Of a DNA stretch of 64,000 nucleotides, positions 63,451 through 64,000 are shown piece by piece. The stretch is from positions 9,418,501 through 9,482,500 of the forward strand of contig JAPTOF010000006.1 in NCBI GenBank assembly GCA_028554755.1. The letters run 5' to 3'. Position numbers and translations under genes: made by a program. Source of the stretch: Cordia subcordata (taxonomy: Eukaryota > Streptophyta > Magnoliopsida > Boraginales > Cordiaceae). Under the pieces are notes generated by a model that was not told where the DNA came from, made no database searches, and saw nothing but the letters and a program-made list of their open reading frames with translations. Positions within the stretch are counted from its first letter, which is position 1. Each line of letters starts with the position of its first letter.

Positions 63451-64000
63451 CTTTCGAAGACAAATCCTGTCGATGACTTGGTTCAGGAATCCTTACCCAA
63501 ATATGAACGGGTCTTGCAAATAGCCCTCGTTTTCTTTTTCCCTTTTCTTCCCCCCTTCCCCCCCCCCCCCCCACACCTTTCCCTCTCTTTAACTTGTTTG
63601 AAGATTACAAACGTGTCTTGCAGAATGATTATAGGTTACCCAATGTCTCACGTTTATATAGAGGCAAATTGATATGTAAATTTATATCATTGGAGTTATA
63701 TATAGTACCTAATTCGCCAAAAAAAAAAAAAAAGTTATATGTAGTACCTTATGACATTTGGATATGTAGCACCATCACTCTTACTTTTAAATTAGAAATA
63801 ACTAAAGTATACATCGTATGATATACAAGAAACATGTGTTTTTAATATTTTATTTATTATTGATAATTAATTAGTTTGTTCTACGTAAGAATAAAATACA
63901 AACATATCTTTTAGAATTTAATTCTTAGTAATTTTTAATATTAATCATATTTTTATGAGTATAGATTAGGGGTAGTTCAAGTAGCTTAGACTTCCTCCTT
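63451..64000. other. Intergenic window end
   Basis: Contains a C-rich tract with 15 C residues at about 63558-63572 and a poly-A run near 63720. No gene is seen. Confidence 0.4.

Overview
The window is nuclear DNA of a flowering plant, most likely a core eudicot. The evidence is AT-rich intergenic DNA, spliced genes with GT-AG introns, plant-specific families (HAB-type PP2C, a WRKY factor with a WRKYGKK core, a PMI1-related protein, APM1) and plant transposons (copia, TRIM, Tourist-like, hAT and Mutator-like elements, LINE remnants). The species cannot be told from the sequence. Exons were joined by hand from splice sites and family similarity, so boundaries are predictions, but every join keeps the reading frame.

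Layout. (1) 1-14660, + strand: the 3' part of an NDR-type AGC kinase. Twelve exons are visible and the N-terminus lies before the window. Its introns carry a hAT MITE with a perfect 8-bp target duplication and, in the 4.6-kb last large intron, a decayed Ty1-copia element on the minus strand with a complete miniature LTR element (TRIM) nested in it. (2) 14661-22790: intergenic, holding a foldback-like inverted repeat, a Tourist-like MITE and an array of a second TRIM family. (3) 22945-27441, + strand: a four-exon clade A PP2C (HAB1/ABI1 type) of 551 aa, preceded by two short overlapping upstream ORFs. (4) 28846-36832, - strand: a 19-exon M1 aminopeptidase (APM1 type) of 873 aa, convergent with the PP2C. 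(5) 36833-51770: a gene-poor, repeat-rich block with two elements bearing about 115-bp terminal inverted repeats (the second, Mutator-like, carries a threefold-repeated ORF), LINE fragments, minisatellites, a dead polyamine/amino-acid transporter copy and a stray copy of part of APM1 exon 2. (6) 52337-55786, + strand: a two-exon PMI1-related NT-C2 protein of 1114 aa. (7) 56776-59531, - strand: a three-exon WRKY50-like factor of 176 aa with a minisatellite in intron 2 and a cluster of TGACG motifs in intron 1. (8) 59532-64000: intergenic, no gene seen.

The genes do not form an operon-like unit. In related plants the PP2C is a co-receptor that turns off ABA signalling, APM1 acts in membrane trafficking and auxin transport, PMI1-related proteins act in organelle and nuclear movement, NDR kinases act in polarity and growth, and WRKY50/51 act in salicylate/jasmonate defence crosstalk. 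I found no sign of a wholly new biological system. The most interesting material is the nested transposon structure, the repeat-bearing Mutator-like element, the captured exon fragment and the candidate regulatory features of the PP2C and WRKY genes.
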